A stretch of DNA of 64,000 nucleotides from Polaromonas sp. GTDB taxonomy: Bacteria; Pseudomonadota; Gammaproteobacteria; Burkholderiales; Burkholderiaceae_C. Below the pieces are notes generated by a model. That model was given only the letters and a program-made list of their open reading frames with translations, was not told the DNA's origin and made no database searches. A program made the position numbers and the translations under genes. The DNA lies in the NCBI GenBank assembly GCA_013298815.1, contig JAAFJF010000004.1, forward strand, positions 61,761 through 125,760. The letters run 5' to 3'. The first letter of the stretch is position 1. Each line of letters opens with the position of its first letter. Shown here piece after piece: positions 56,933 through 64,000 of this stretch.

Positions 56933-57361
56933 TTACAAATTAACGGACTGATTACGCTCTGCTGCCCGCTCGGCATAGGTGTTGAATCGCCAAGACGTGT
57001 TTTCCAACGTGATGCGATGCCAGGTATCACGCTTTTCTATGGCTGACATCCCAGGCCAGTGCTGCACCTCTTCAAAAGTGCGGCCGCAACCTTTGCACAT
57101 TTCGTCCCCCTGGCTGGTGGAGCAAATGGCGATGCAAGGCGTGTCAGGGGTGGTGTCGTACCAAGCCAGCCACGCAGCCATGGCTTTGGGCGGGAAGCCA
57201 TCTGCAGCGGCCGTGTCTTGGCGGTAAAACACCATCAAGGCATATACCGTTGCTAGCGCCCGCAGCTCTGGGCACAGCGTCACACCGTCGGGCGATGGGC
57301 TGCGTTCGCGCCAGTAGTTGATGGCGGCTTCAATGTCGGTGATGTGCAGAACGGCTTTCAC
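56933..57361 (-). CDS. DUF3717-DUF1289 two-domain protein
   Basis: A 142-residue protein. Residues 1-50 (ITDIEAAINYWRERSPSPDG, LATVYALMVFYRQ) match DUF3717. Residues ~72-110 (PCIAICSTSQ, MCKGCGRTFEEVQHWPGMS) match DUF1289, with four cysteines that may bind metal. Neither domain has a known function. I cannot tell from the sequence alone how common this fusion is. Confidence 0.8.
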   Translation of the reverse strand: MKAVLHITDIEAAINYWRERSPSPDGVTLCPELRALATVYALMVFYRQDTAAADGFPPKAMAAWLAWYDTTPDTPCIAICSTSQGDEMCKGCGRTFEEVQHWPGMSAIEKRDTWHRITLENTSWRFNTYAERAAERNQSVNL

Positions 57362-57545
57362 GGTGAAATAACTGTAAAAATTAAGGGGACGGGGGGCAAG
57401 GTATGTATAAAAAATCAGTACTTGTCATCATAACGCAAAACTTTAACGACACCAAAAACCCTTGAGGAAGACTCGGATTAAAGGACCGCATTGAAGACGC
57501 ACCTAATAAATTTTAGAGAAAGTTTAAATCTAGTAACATAGCCAT

Positions 57546-57899
57546 ATGAAACTTATCCTCAGATGGCTACTTTTAGCTGCAGCTCTTCTTTTTGTGGCTT
57601 ATATCTACGACGGTGTATCGGTACAGAGCTTTCAGTCCGCCCTGCTCGCCGCGTTTGTGATTGGCTTGCTGAACACTTTTGTTAAACCACTGTTGGTAAT
57701 TTTGACGTTGCCAGTTACCGTCATCACCGTTGGCTTGTTCCTCTTCGTCATCAATGCGCTGATGTTTTGGGGTGCTGCATCGTTGTTAGACGGTTTCAAC
57801 GTCACTGGCTTCACGGCCGCGTTGATTGGCTCGGTCATTTACTCGGTGTTGAGCTATTTGATCAATACGGCTGTGGATAGCTTGTTTTCAAAGAAATAA
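57546..57899 (+). CDS. Phage-holin-4 family (PF04020-like) four-helix membrane protein
   Basis: A 117-residue membrane protein with four hydrophobic segments: residues 4-20, 33-50 (LLAAFVIGLLNTFVKPLLVI), 55-75 and 90-110. NTFVKPLLVILTLPVTVITVG is diagnostic of this family, which is named after phage holins but usually chromosomal and of unknown role. There is no phage gene context here. The 184-base upstream gap shows no clear promoter. Confidence 0.88.
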   Translation: MKLILRWLLLAAALLFVAYIYDGVSVQSFQSALLAAFVIGLLNTFVKPLLVILTLPVTVITVGLFLFVINALMFWGAASLLDGFNVTGFTAALIGSVIYSVLSYLINTAVDSLFSKK

Positions 57900-57920
57900 G
57901 TACTTCATTTCTAGCTATTC

Positions 57921-57962
57921 CTCTTCTTTTAGTTCTTCTTTTACTTCTTCTTTTACTTCTTG
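57921..57962. repeat. 12-bp tandem repeat (about 3.5 units)
   Basis: Units CTCTTCTTTTAG, TTCTTCTTTTAC, TTCTTCTTTTAC and TTCTTG follow one another. On the - strand they encode a (V/L)KEE periodic peptide in the same frame as the M48 protease, behind its stop codon. Confidence 0.9.
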
Positions 57963-57986
57963 TTCCTTTGAGTTTTACTCTGGGTT

Positions 57987-59618
57987 TTACTTAGCCTCTT
58001 TCTCGTCCTTGATCTGCTGCTTCAACAGCTCCTGCACTTGGCGCGTGCGCACGTCAATGATGGATTCTTCCATGTAATCACGCCCCGTGTTCGTACCTGC
58101 GTTCGTAGCGGAACTACCATTTCTCACGCTATCTTGCGCTGCTTTGAAGCGATCTATGGCGGCAGCGTAATCTAGCAAAGCCACTTGCGCTTCGGCTTCT
58201 GCCCGAATCGCACGAAGCGACTGACCCGCTGCGCTGTAGCTGCTGGCCAAAAGCTGCCAAGCGGGTGAATCTGTGGGGTTCGTAATCACCCAAGTTTGCA
58301 GGTTTTGTGCCGCAGCCGTTGCCTGTGTAGCTTGTTTGCTCGCAATTTGTACCTGTGATTGCACAAACAATTCCGGTCGACTCAAACGCTTGCCTACTGT
58401 TTGGAGTGGCAACATGGCCAATGCTGCATCTGGGTTATTCATAGCCAAATGCAGTTCAATTGCTATTAATTTAGTAGCATTTGAGGCATATAAATCCATG
58501 ACTACAGCACTTTTTAACCTGTCTTTTTGCGCGATTGCACGGGTAAAATCACGCAGCTTGATATTCGCCAAAACAGCAGCGTACAAACTGGCGACTTGGC
58601 GCGACTTGCTCAGGTTTTCAAATCCGGTGCTTTGCGGCTCTGCCGCCCACAGACGCAGTACGTCGATGCCTGGCTCTGCCAACACGCGAGCGCGGGCTGC
58701 CATCATGGCGTGCTGCAAGGTAGGCTCAGTCTGCGATGCAAATTTAGCCATGTGCTGATGAATCAGCAATCGTTGCTGCATATCGCCCATACGCTCGGTC
58801 GTCATGGGGTGGCTGCGCAGGTAAGGGAAGTTGCCGCTGTCGCTGAGCCGCGCTGATTGCTGCAGCTTCTCAAACATGCCCACAAAGCCTTGTGGCGCGA
58901 AGCCAGCGGGCTGCATCAGCCCCAGTCCAAGGCGATCTGCCTCGCGCTCCATGTCGCGCGAAAAGTTGAGCTGACCTTGTATCGCCACGGCTTGCGTGCC
59001 GGAAATGACCGCGTTCAGCGCATCGGTGTTTTTACGCGCTGCGACCGCACCCAAAATCATCGCCGCAATCATCACCGGCGTTTGCCGCCCCTGCTGGGTG
59101 ATAGCACGGGAAATGTGGCGCTGGGTAACGTGGGTCAGCTCGTGCGCTAAAACAGATGCCAACTCGTCCTGATTTGCCACCAACCCAATCAGCCCCAAGT
59201 GCACACCGAAATAGCCCCCCGGCAGCGCAAAAGCGTTGACAGTGCGGTCACGAGCCAGCATGACGCGCCAGGCAAAGCGTTCGTCCATTTCCGGCGTCAA
59301 TTCACCCTTGGCGCGGGCAGCTTTGAGGAGCGACTGCCAAATGCCGTCGACATATTCGTTCAGCAGTGGGTCGTCTAAATAATCTGGGTCGCGGTAAATT
59401 TGCTTGGCAATCGCGTCGCCCATGCGCCGCTCAGCGCCTAGGGACAAGTCGCCGTCTTCGCCTACGCCGACCAATGTTGTCATGCCCATTCTTTGGGCTG
59501 GAACAGCCTGCCCCAGCGTCAAACTGGGTGAAGTTAAGCCTAACAACAGCAAAGCGCTGGCGGCAGCTGTGGCAAGCTTATGTTTTTGGACGTAGGGTTG
59601 TTTGAATATTGATTTCAC
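57987..59618 (-). CDS. M48 family metalloprotease with TPR-like C-terminus (BepA-like)
   Basis: A 543-residue exported protease. GTG 59618 gives a normal signal peptide ([16 protein letters not shown] followed by a hydrophobic core) and avoids overlap with the divergent moaC. The zinc site is [10 protein letters not shown] near 178 with EREADRLGL near 245. The C-terminal 250 residues are helical and repeat-like, as in BepA, which handles assembly of the LPS transporter LptD. A degenerate repeat copy lies at 58460-58506. The charged C-terminus [10 protein letters not shown] is followed in frame by more KEE-rich sequence behind stop codons. Confidence 0.9.
   Translation of the reverse strand: MKSIFKQPYVQKHKLATAAASALLLLGLTSPSLTLGQAVPAQRMGMTTLVGVGEDGDLSLGAERRMGDAIAKQIYRDPDYLDDPLLNEYVDGIWQSLLKAARAKGELTPEMDERFAWRVMLARDRTVNAFALPGGYFGVHLGLIGLVANQDELASVLAHELTHVTQRHISRAITQQGRQTPVMIAAMILGAVAARKNTDALNAVISGTQAVAIQGQLNFSRDMEREADRLGLGLMQPAGFAPQGFVGMFEKLQQSARLSDSGNFPYLRSHPMTTERMGDMQQRLLIHQHMAKFASQTEPTLQHAMMAARARVLAEPGIDVLRLWAAEPQSTGFENLSKSRQVASLYAAVLANIKLRDFTRAIAQKDRLKSAVVMDLYASNATKLIAIELHLAMNNPDAALAMLPLQTVGKRLSRPELFVQSQVQIASKQATQATAAAQNLQTWVITNPTDSPAWQLLASSYSAAGQSLRAIRAEAEAQVALLDYAAAIDRFKAAQDSVRNGSSATNAGTNTGRDYMEESIIDVRTRQVQELLKQQIKDEKEAK
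58460..58506 (+). repeat. Degenerate dispersed repeat inside the M48 protease gene
   Basis: GCTATTAATTTAGTAGCATT, then TGAGGCATATAAATCCATG, aligns with the repeat consensus including its 5' flank. On the - strand it encodes [15 protein letters not shown]. Similarity is partial. Confidence 0.5.
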
Positions 59619-59636
59619 AGCCTTATGATAGCGTTC

Positions 59637-60194
59637 ATGAGTATTAATTCCCCACAAAACACGTCTGGCAACACTTCCGGTTTGACCCATTTCGACGCCC
59701 AAGGCCAAGCCCACATGGTCGACGTGGCAGCCAAAGCCGCCACCCACCGCATAGCAGTCGCTCAAGGCCGCATCACCATGCTGCCAGCGACTTTTGCGCT
59801 GATTGAAGCTGGAACGGCCAAAAAAGGCGATGTCTTAGGTATTGCACGCATTGCTGGCATTCAAGGTGCGAAGAAAACCAGCGATTTGATCCCGCTGTGC
59901 CACCCGCTGGCTTTAACCCGAATTGCTATTGATTTTGAAGCAGTTCAGGCAGCAAACACGCCGGCTAGTGGCGAAAATAGTGCTATTTCCAGAGAAAATC
60001 CTTACATTATCTGCTCCGCCACCGTAGAAACCGTAGGTCAAACCGGCGTAGAAATGGAAGCTCTAACCGCCGTGCAAGTCGCCCTACTCACCATCTACGA
60101 CATGTGCAAAGCCGTGGACCGAGGCATGACCATGACCGATGTGCGGGTGCTGGAGAAACATGGGGGGAAGTCGGGGAGTTATGTGAATCCGTGA
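59637..60194 (+). CDS. moaC: Cyclic pyranopterin monophosphate synthase MoaC with an internal insert
   Basis: A 185-residue molybdenum-cofactor enzyme making cyclic pyranopterin phosphate from the MoaA product. [13 protein letters not shown] and [20 protein letters not shown] with catalytic residues, and the C-terminal [10 protein letters not shown], are diagnostic. Compared with Escherichia coli MoaC it has about 20 additional residues between FEAVQ and [10 protein letters not shown]; the repeat copy at 59923-59971 encodes part of them. It diverges from the M48 gene by 18 bases. Confidence 0.94.
   Translation: MSINSPQNTSGNTSGLTHFDAQGQAHMVDVAAKAATHRIAVAQGRITMLPATFALIEAGTAKKGDVLGIARIAGIQGAKKTSDLIPLCHPLALTRIAIDFEAVQAANTPASGENSAISRENPYIICSATVETVGQTGVEMEALTAVQVALLTIYDMCKAVDRGMTMTDVRVLEKHGGKSGSYVNP
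59923..59971 (+). repeat. Dispersed ~50-bp repeat inside moaC
   Basis: The copy has GCTATTGATTTTGAAGCAG, then TTCAGGCAGCAAACACGCC and GGCTAGTGGC. In frame it encodes [16 protein letters not shown]. The stop-forming TAG of the consensus is CAG here. Confidence 0.75.
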
Positions 60195-60300
60195 AGATAT
60201 TCTGAGATTGTTTTTGTCATTTCAACGGAAATATTCACCTGTTGTATATATGCAAATTGTGTCTTAGGTGTAACAAATATACAAATTGCGACAATTACAA

Positions 60301-60316
60301 TGTGATTTTTATCACT
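60301..60316 (+). promoter_or_regulatory. CRP/FNR-like palindrome before the surface-protein gene
   Basis: TGTGA-TTTTTA-TCACT resembles the CRP consensus (TGTGA, six bases, TCACA) and ends 14 bases before the start codon. A TACAAT box (60296-60301) directly precedes it, so binding here would be expected to repress. Confidence 0.4.
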
Positions 60317-60330
60317 TTATTGTTACTTCT

Positions 60331-62025
60331 ATGCACAAATTAACTGTTTTACAGCGCTACGGACGAATCGCTACACAATTAGCGACATTGGGCGCAATAA
60401 GCGTATCTGGCTTTGCGTTTGCTCAAAACAATACCGTAGTAGCAGTACCTGCAAGTATTCCTTTAGGGTCTTTTGCTGAAATTGGCGTGTTGGGTAGCAC
60501 TTATGGCACGGGTGTTTTTGCTGCTGGTAGCTTCATGGATGACAATTTCGGTATCCGCTTTGCTGCGGATTCTGCAGGCAAGTCTGAGCATTTATTGGGT
60601 GCTTTAGGTATTTCAGTGAACAACCAAGGCTATTTAGTCGTGGGCGGATCCAGCGGTAAAGAGCCTATTTCTGGATTTGATACCAAAATCAATGGCAGCA
60701 GTGCTTTTTTGCGTTTAGATTTGACCAATCTGACACCAGTCATGCGTAAAGTATTCGTTGAAGTCATCAACAAAAAAGCCGATGGCAAAACGCTGTCCGT
60801 CGCGGACGCACCATTCACCACAGTCAGTACGCAAGACTTGGGCAGCGTGATTCGAACAACCACTGTCAATGGCGTGGTTCGTACGACTATCTCATTCAGT
60901 GGTGGCAATTCAAACAGCGTCAGCCTAGGTGGAGAAGCCAATGTGGGCAACGATGGTGTTTTGACCATCAAACTTTACCACGTGCGCAACGACAAAGGCG
61001 GAGATACAAGCAGCAAAACCCATGCCTGGGCTGGCTATAAGCATTATTACCCACAGCACAATGCCAACAGCAGCATAGGCGCTGATACTGCTGGCCGCTT
61101 GACTGTTCAAGCTGAAAAAGCTATCGATGGCACAGGTTTGGGTATCAACTTGGCTGGCTTTAAAAACACCAAGGGCGCGAAAGATTATGGCGTTCTTTTT
61201 GGCTTGAACTACACATTTGGCGGCAACACCCCAAATGTGGGTAAGCGCCCTGACAGCAATTCAATGCAATTAGCCGAAACACTCAAGAGCTTCAGCACAG
61301 TGTCGGAACATGCTGTACGTAATATTGAAGGCCTAGGCAAAATCGTCAAGACCGTTGAAACCATCAGTTCCGAAAAAGTCAATGATGTCGTAAAGCCAAA
61401 CCCAAACACTGCTCCGACTGCATTGAGCTTAGCCGTGTTGTTAAGTCTCACAGCAGATATGACGGCATCTAATCAGGCGGTTGGTAAAATTTCTTGTGTT
61501 GATTACTCACCTAGCGGCGCACAAAACACCTGCTCGTTCAGTGGTGGTAGCACAAATTTTGCGGTAGCAGCCGACGGCACAGTGACATATATCAGTGGTA
61601 GTGTTGCCAAGACGGCAAGTGCAAGTCTCATCACACCGAAAGTTGCGCGTACCCAAGAACCTACTCTCTTGGAGGGTAGCTACAGTGTGCCCGTCGTGGC
61701 AACTGATGCTGCTGGGTTGACATACAATGGCACGGTCTCAGTGGTGGTTGGCGCTCAACGCACTGTACCAAAGTTTGGAATAAACACTTCAACTTTGTCG
61801 GGACGCTGCGTTCAGACAGCTCCAGTTAGCGAACAATTGACATACAGCTCACCCTCAACAGGTGCGGTAACTTGGACCAGCAATAACCCTACAGAGGTAA
61901 GCGTAAGCTCCTCGGGATTGGTCACCATAAACGTGGTTAATGCTTGGGCGATTATCACTGCTACCCAGGCTGCGACATCGACTTACAAAGAAACTAGCGC
62001 CACCATACTTATTGGTTGCGACTAA
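60331..62025 (+). CDS. Putative outer-membrane surface protein: barrel-like N-terminus, cadherin/BIG-like C-terminus
   Basis: A 564-residue protein starting at ATG 60331. The signal peptide ends near residue 31 (GFAFA). Residues ~35-298 are Gly/Ser/aromatic-rich with alternating beta-strand patterns, closing with GVLFGLNYTFGG, as in outer-membrane barrels. A helical linker (MQLAETLKSFSTVSEHAV) follows to ~355. Then come a cadherin-like region (SVPVVATDAAGLTYNGTVSV) and a BIG2-like domain (VTWTSNNPTEVSVSSSGLVT). Four cysteines in the C-terminal part could form two disulfides. No named family is recognised; an adhesin or S-layer-like role is inference. Confidence 0.6.
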   Translation: MHKLTVLQRYGRIATQLATLGAISVSGFAFAQNNTVVAVPASIPLGSFAEIGVLGSTYGTGVFAAGSFMDDNFGIRFAADSAGKSEHLLGALGISVNNQGYLVVGGSSGKEPISGFDTKINGSSAFLRLDLTNLTPVMRKVFVEVINKKADGKTLSVADAPFTTVSTQDLGSVIRTTTVNGVVRTTISFSGGNSNSVSLGGEANVGNDGVLTIKLYHVRNDKGGDTSSKTHAWAGYKHYYPQHNANSSIGADTAGRLTVQAEKAIDGTGLGINLAGFKNTKGAKDYGVLFGLNYTFGGNTPNVGKRPDSNSMQLAETLKSFSTVSEHAVRNIEGLGKIVKTVETISSEKVNDVVKPNPNTAPTALSLAVLLSLTADMTASNQAVGKISCVDYSPSGAQNTCSFSGGSTNFAVAADGTVTYISGSVAKTASASLITPKVARTQEPTLLEGSYSVPVVATDAAGLTYNGTVSVVVGAQRTVPKFGINTSTLSGRCVQTAPVSEQLTYSSPSTGAVTWTSNNPTEVSVSSSGLVTINVVNAWAIITATQAATSTYKETSATILIGCD

Positions 62026-62053
62026 AAACCGTTCGCATTTTAATAAACAAAAC

Positions 62054-62085
62054 AAACCCCGCATATTTAAAGCTATGCGGGGTTT
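62054..62085. terminator. Bidirectional intrinsic terminator
   Basis: A perfect 12-bp stem, AAACCCCGCATA with TATGCGGGGTTT, has an 8-base loop. T-rich sequence follows on both strands (TTTGTTTTG on the - strand). It lies between the convergent surface-protein and uvrA genes. Confidence 0.9.
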
Positions 62086-62136
62086 AATTGGTTTCTAGCA
62101 AATAATTAACGTGAACATAGTCGTGCAACGTCGGGC

Positions 62137-64000
62137 TTACTTTCTAGCCAAAATCTCGCTCAAAGCCACCCCCGTGTGCGTTCTCAGCTCAACCACGCCT
62201 TCAGGCGTCGTGGCAGCTACCACCTGACCGCCGGCTTTACCACCGTCAGGGCCTAAGTCAATCACCCAGTCGGCTTCGGCGATCACGTCCAAGTCGTGCT
62301 CAATCACCACCACGCTGTGGCCACCATTGACCAGGCGGTGTAGGACGTGGATGAGTTTTTCAACGTCTGCCATGTGCAGGCCTACCGTTGGCTCGTCCAA
62401 CACATAAAGGGTGTGCGGTGGTTTTTGGCCACGGCGGGTGATGTCGTCGCGCACCTTGCTCAGTTCTGTCACCAGCTTGATGCGCTGCGCCTCACCGCCA
62501 CTGAGCGTGGGTGAAGGCTGGCCCAGCGTCAAATAGCCCAGCCCCACGTCTTTGAGCAGTTGCAGCGGGTGGCTGATGTTGGGCATGGCGGCGAAGAAAT
62601 CGACGGCTTCGTCCACTTCCATCTGCAGCACGTCGCCAATGCTTTTGCCGCGCCAGGTGACGGCCAATGTCTCGGGGTTGAAGCGGGCACCGTGGCAGAC
62701 CTCGCATTTGACCTTCACATCGGGCAAAAAGCTCATGGCGATGGTGCGGATGCCCTGGCCGTCGCAGCCGGAACAGCGACCATCGCCGGCGTTGAAGCTG
62801 AAACGCCCAGCGGCGTAACCGCGCGCCTTGGCTTCCAGCGTTTCGGCAAACAGCTTGCGGATGGTGTCCCAAAAGCCGATGTAGGTGGCGGGGCAACTGC
62901 GTGGGGTTTTGCCGATGGGGGTTTGGTCGACTTCCAGCACCCGATCGACGGTCGAATAACCTGAAACATCTGCGCAACCGACCCAGACCGGATGTTTACC
63001 AGCGGCTGCGGCATCGCGCCCCGCTTTGGTGGCCTGCTGCGCAACGGCGGCGTGGACGTTGGTCAGCATCACCTCGCGCGCCAGGGTGGATTTGCCGGAG
63101 CCGGAGACGCCGGTAATGGCAACCAGGCGCTGCAGCGGAATCTGTACGTTGACGTTTTGCAGGTTGTGCATGGTTGCGCCCTGCACGTTAATCCAAGCTT
63201 GAGTTTCAATGTGTTCGACGACGCGACGTTTTTGCAACGGGTGCTTGATGGCATGCATCAGGTAGCGGCCGGTTTGCGAGTCGGCGGCCTGCATCACATC
63301 GTCGACTGTGCCCTCGGCTACCAGACGGCCACCGCGCTTGCCGGCGCTGGGGCCGATGTCGATGATGTGGGAAGCCGCGCGTATGGTGTCCACGTCGTGC
63401 TCCACCACCACCAGCGTGTTGCCTTTGTCGCCCAGTTTGTGCAGGGCACGCAGCAAAATCTGGTTGTCGCGGGCGTGCAGGCCGATGGTGGGCTCGTCCA
63501 GCACGTAGCAGACCCCTTGCAGGTTGCTGCCCAACTGCGCGGCCAGGCGGATACGCTGCGCCTCGCCACCGCTGAGGGTGGGCGCGCCACGGTCGAGGGT
63601 GAGGTAGCCCAGCCCGACTTCTTCCAGAAACTCCAGCCGACCCTTGATCTCGGGGATCAAATCGCGGGCGATGTCCATTTCACGCTGGCTCAGACGGTTG
63701 ACGACTTGCAGTTGGGCGACCCATGCATGGATATCGGTCACGCTGAGCGCGGCAATGTCGGTGATGCCAACACCGTCTATGTGGCCTTCTTTGTTATCGG
63801 AATAAGCACCAAACTTCACAGCACGCGCCATCAAATTCAGGCGTGTCCCGCTACAGCTGGCGCAGGCATGGGTGGTGACATCGTCGGCATCCGGCTCGGC
63901 AAAGGTTTGCTCACGGCCGCCGTTGTCCTCTTTGACCGAGTCGTCAAACACCTTGCGCTGGTCTTTGGTGAGCTGCACGCCGGTGCCGACGCAATCGGGG
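62137..64000 (-). CDS. uvrA: UvrA excinuclease ATPase, C-terminal part (partial)
   Basis: At least 620 residues, open to the window edge with the start missing. It has the first ABC signature TLSGGEAQRIRLAAQLGSNL with YVLDEPTIGLHARDN, the second Walker A GVSGSGKSTLA, a zinc-finger CSGCDGQGIR...CEVCHGARFN, and the second signature LSGGEAQRIKLVTEL with DEPTVGLH. UvrA finds bulky DNA lesions in nucleotide excision repair. Only about 38 residues separate the PDCVGTG motif at the edge from the next CASC motif, shorter than in Escherichia coli UvrA, so this may be a divergent or giant tandem UvrA. It is clearly more GC-rich than its neighbours. Confidence 0.92.
   Translation of the reverse strand, partial: PDCVGTGVQLTKDQRKVFDDSVKEDNGGREQTFAEPDADDVTTHACASCSGTRLNLMARAVKFGAYSDNKEGHIDGVGITDIAALSVTDIHAWVAQLQVVNRLSQREMDIARDLIPEIKGRLEFLEEVGLGYLTLDRGAPTLSGGEAQRIRLAAQLGSNLQGVCYVLDEPTIGLHARDNQILLRALHKLGDKGNTLVVVEHDVDTIRAASHIIDIGPSAGKRGGRLVAEGTVDDVMQAADSQTGRYLMHAIKHPLQKRRVVEHIETQAWINVQGATMHNLQNVNVQIPLQRLVAITGVSGSGKSTLAREVMLTNVHAAVAQQATKAGRDAAAAGKHPVWVGCADVSGYSTVDRVLEVDQTPIGKTPRSCPATYIGFWDTIRKLFAETLEAKARGYAAGRFSFNAGDGRCSGCDGQGIRTIAMSFLPDVKVKCEVCHGARFNPETLAVTWRGKSIGDVLQMEVDEAVDFFAAMPNISHPLQLLKDVGLGYLTLGQPSPTLSGGEAQRIKLVTELSKVRDDITRRGQKPPHTLYVLDEPTVGLHMADVEKLIHVLHRLVNGGHSVVVIEHDLDVIAEADWVIDLGPDGGKAGGQVVAATTPEGVVELRTHTGVALSEILARK

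Noticed and set aside
62492..62977. 161-residue Arg-rich frame within uvrA
   Set aside because: It is a +1 frame of the GC-rich uvrA sequence; the true frame shows all UvrA motifs without interruption.

Overview
The window looks like ordinary chromosome from a betaproteobacterium of the order Burkholderiales, most likely Comamonadaceae or a close relative. This is inferred from gene order (fabF-rpoE-rseA-rseB-mucD-lepA-lepB-DUF4845-rnc-era-recO-pdxJ-acpS-nagZ and yceD-rpmF-plsX-fabH-fabD-fabG-acpP-fabF), from a fused indolepyruvate ferredoxin oxidoreductase, and from the DUF3717/DUF1289, YceH, YaeQ and GlnE/YhdP proteins. Base composition is moderate, with AT-rich intergenic stretches; the uvrA end is visibly more GC-rich. 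No rRNA, tRNA, insertion sequence, prophage or CRISPR array was recognised.

Layout. 1-620 (+): the last codons of lysS and a YgjP-type zinc hydrolase. 634-9793 (-): a tightly packed series from lepA down to a patatin-like lipase, with several ATGA or TAATG stop/start overlaps (translation factor, signal peptidase, RNase III, Era, RecO, PdxJ, AcpS, NagZ). 9797-10352: the one long gap, holding two intrinsic terminators and a possible ~65-nt RNA. 10353-14950 (-): envelope-stress module mucD, rseB, rseA, rpoE and a YgfX-like membrane protein. 14901-21706 (-): fatty-acid/phospholipid cluster fabF, acpP, fabG, fabD, fabH, plsX, rpmF, yceD. 21803-25020 (+): YceF/Maf, a tetrapyrrole-methylase-fold methyltransferase and a FimV-like protein. 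25045-28217 (-): two acyl-CoA dehydrogenases and YceH. 28261-33234: purN, a FeeM/GNAT-like acyltransferase, DUF1653, an RsmB-like rRNA methyltransferase, a fatty-acid desaturase and tusA. 33313-45074: valS, a dCache adenylate/guanylate cyclase, indolepyruvate oxidoreductase with an Lrp regulator, mltA, a 59-residue membrane ORF and a nitrilase-family amidase. 45087-57361: yhdP diverging from glnE, heptose-P adenylyltransferase, a GST, purB, yaeQ, an orphan ChvE-like sugar-binding protein and a DUF3717-DUF1289 protein. 57546-64000: a four-helix membrane protein, an M48 protease, moaC, a barrel-plus-Ig-like surface protein and the C-terminal two thirds of a UvrA.

The main unexpected signal is a dispersed ~50-bp repeat (core GCTTAGGCAGTAAATACGC preceded by ATAGCT) present in at least 13 copies, about one per 5 kb. 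Four copies lie between genes, two supply the 3' end and stop codon of a gene (glnE and the acyltransferase), and seven lie inside reading frames. In rseB the copy encodes the hydrophobic core of the signal peptide. In era and moaC it lies in protein segments absent from standard homologues. In yceH it encodes nearly the same peptide as in rseB. Several reading frames of the element are used, recalling the Rickettsia palindromic elements that insert into proteins. Other points of interest are the 60331 surface protein, whose order (signal peptide, barrel-like region, Ig-like domains) resembles inverse autotransporters; divergent start codons sharing one CATG at 44093-44096; and a charged tail in frame behind two stop codons after the M48 protease.
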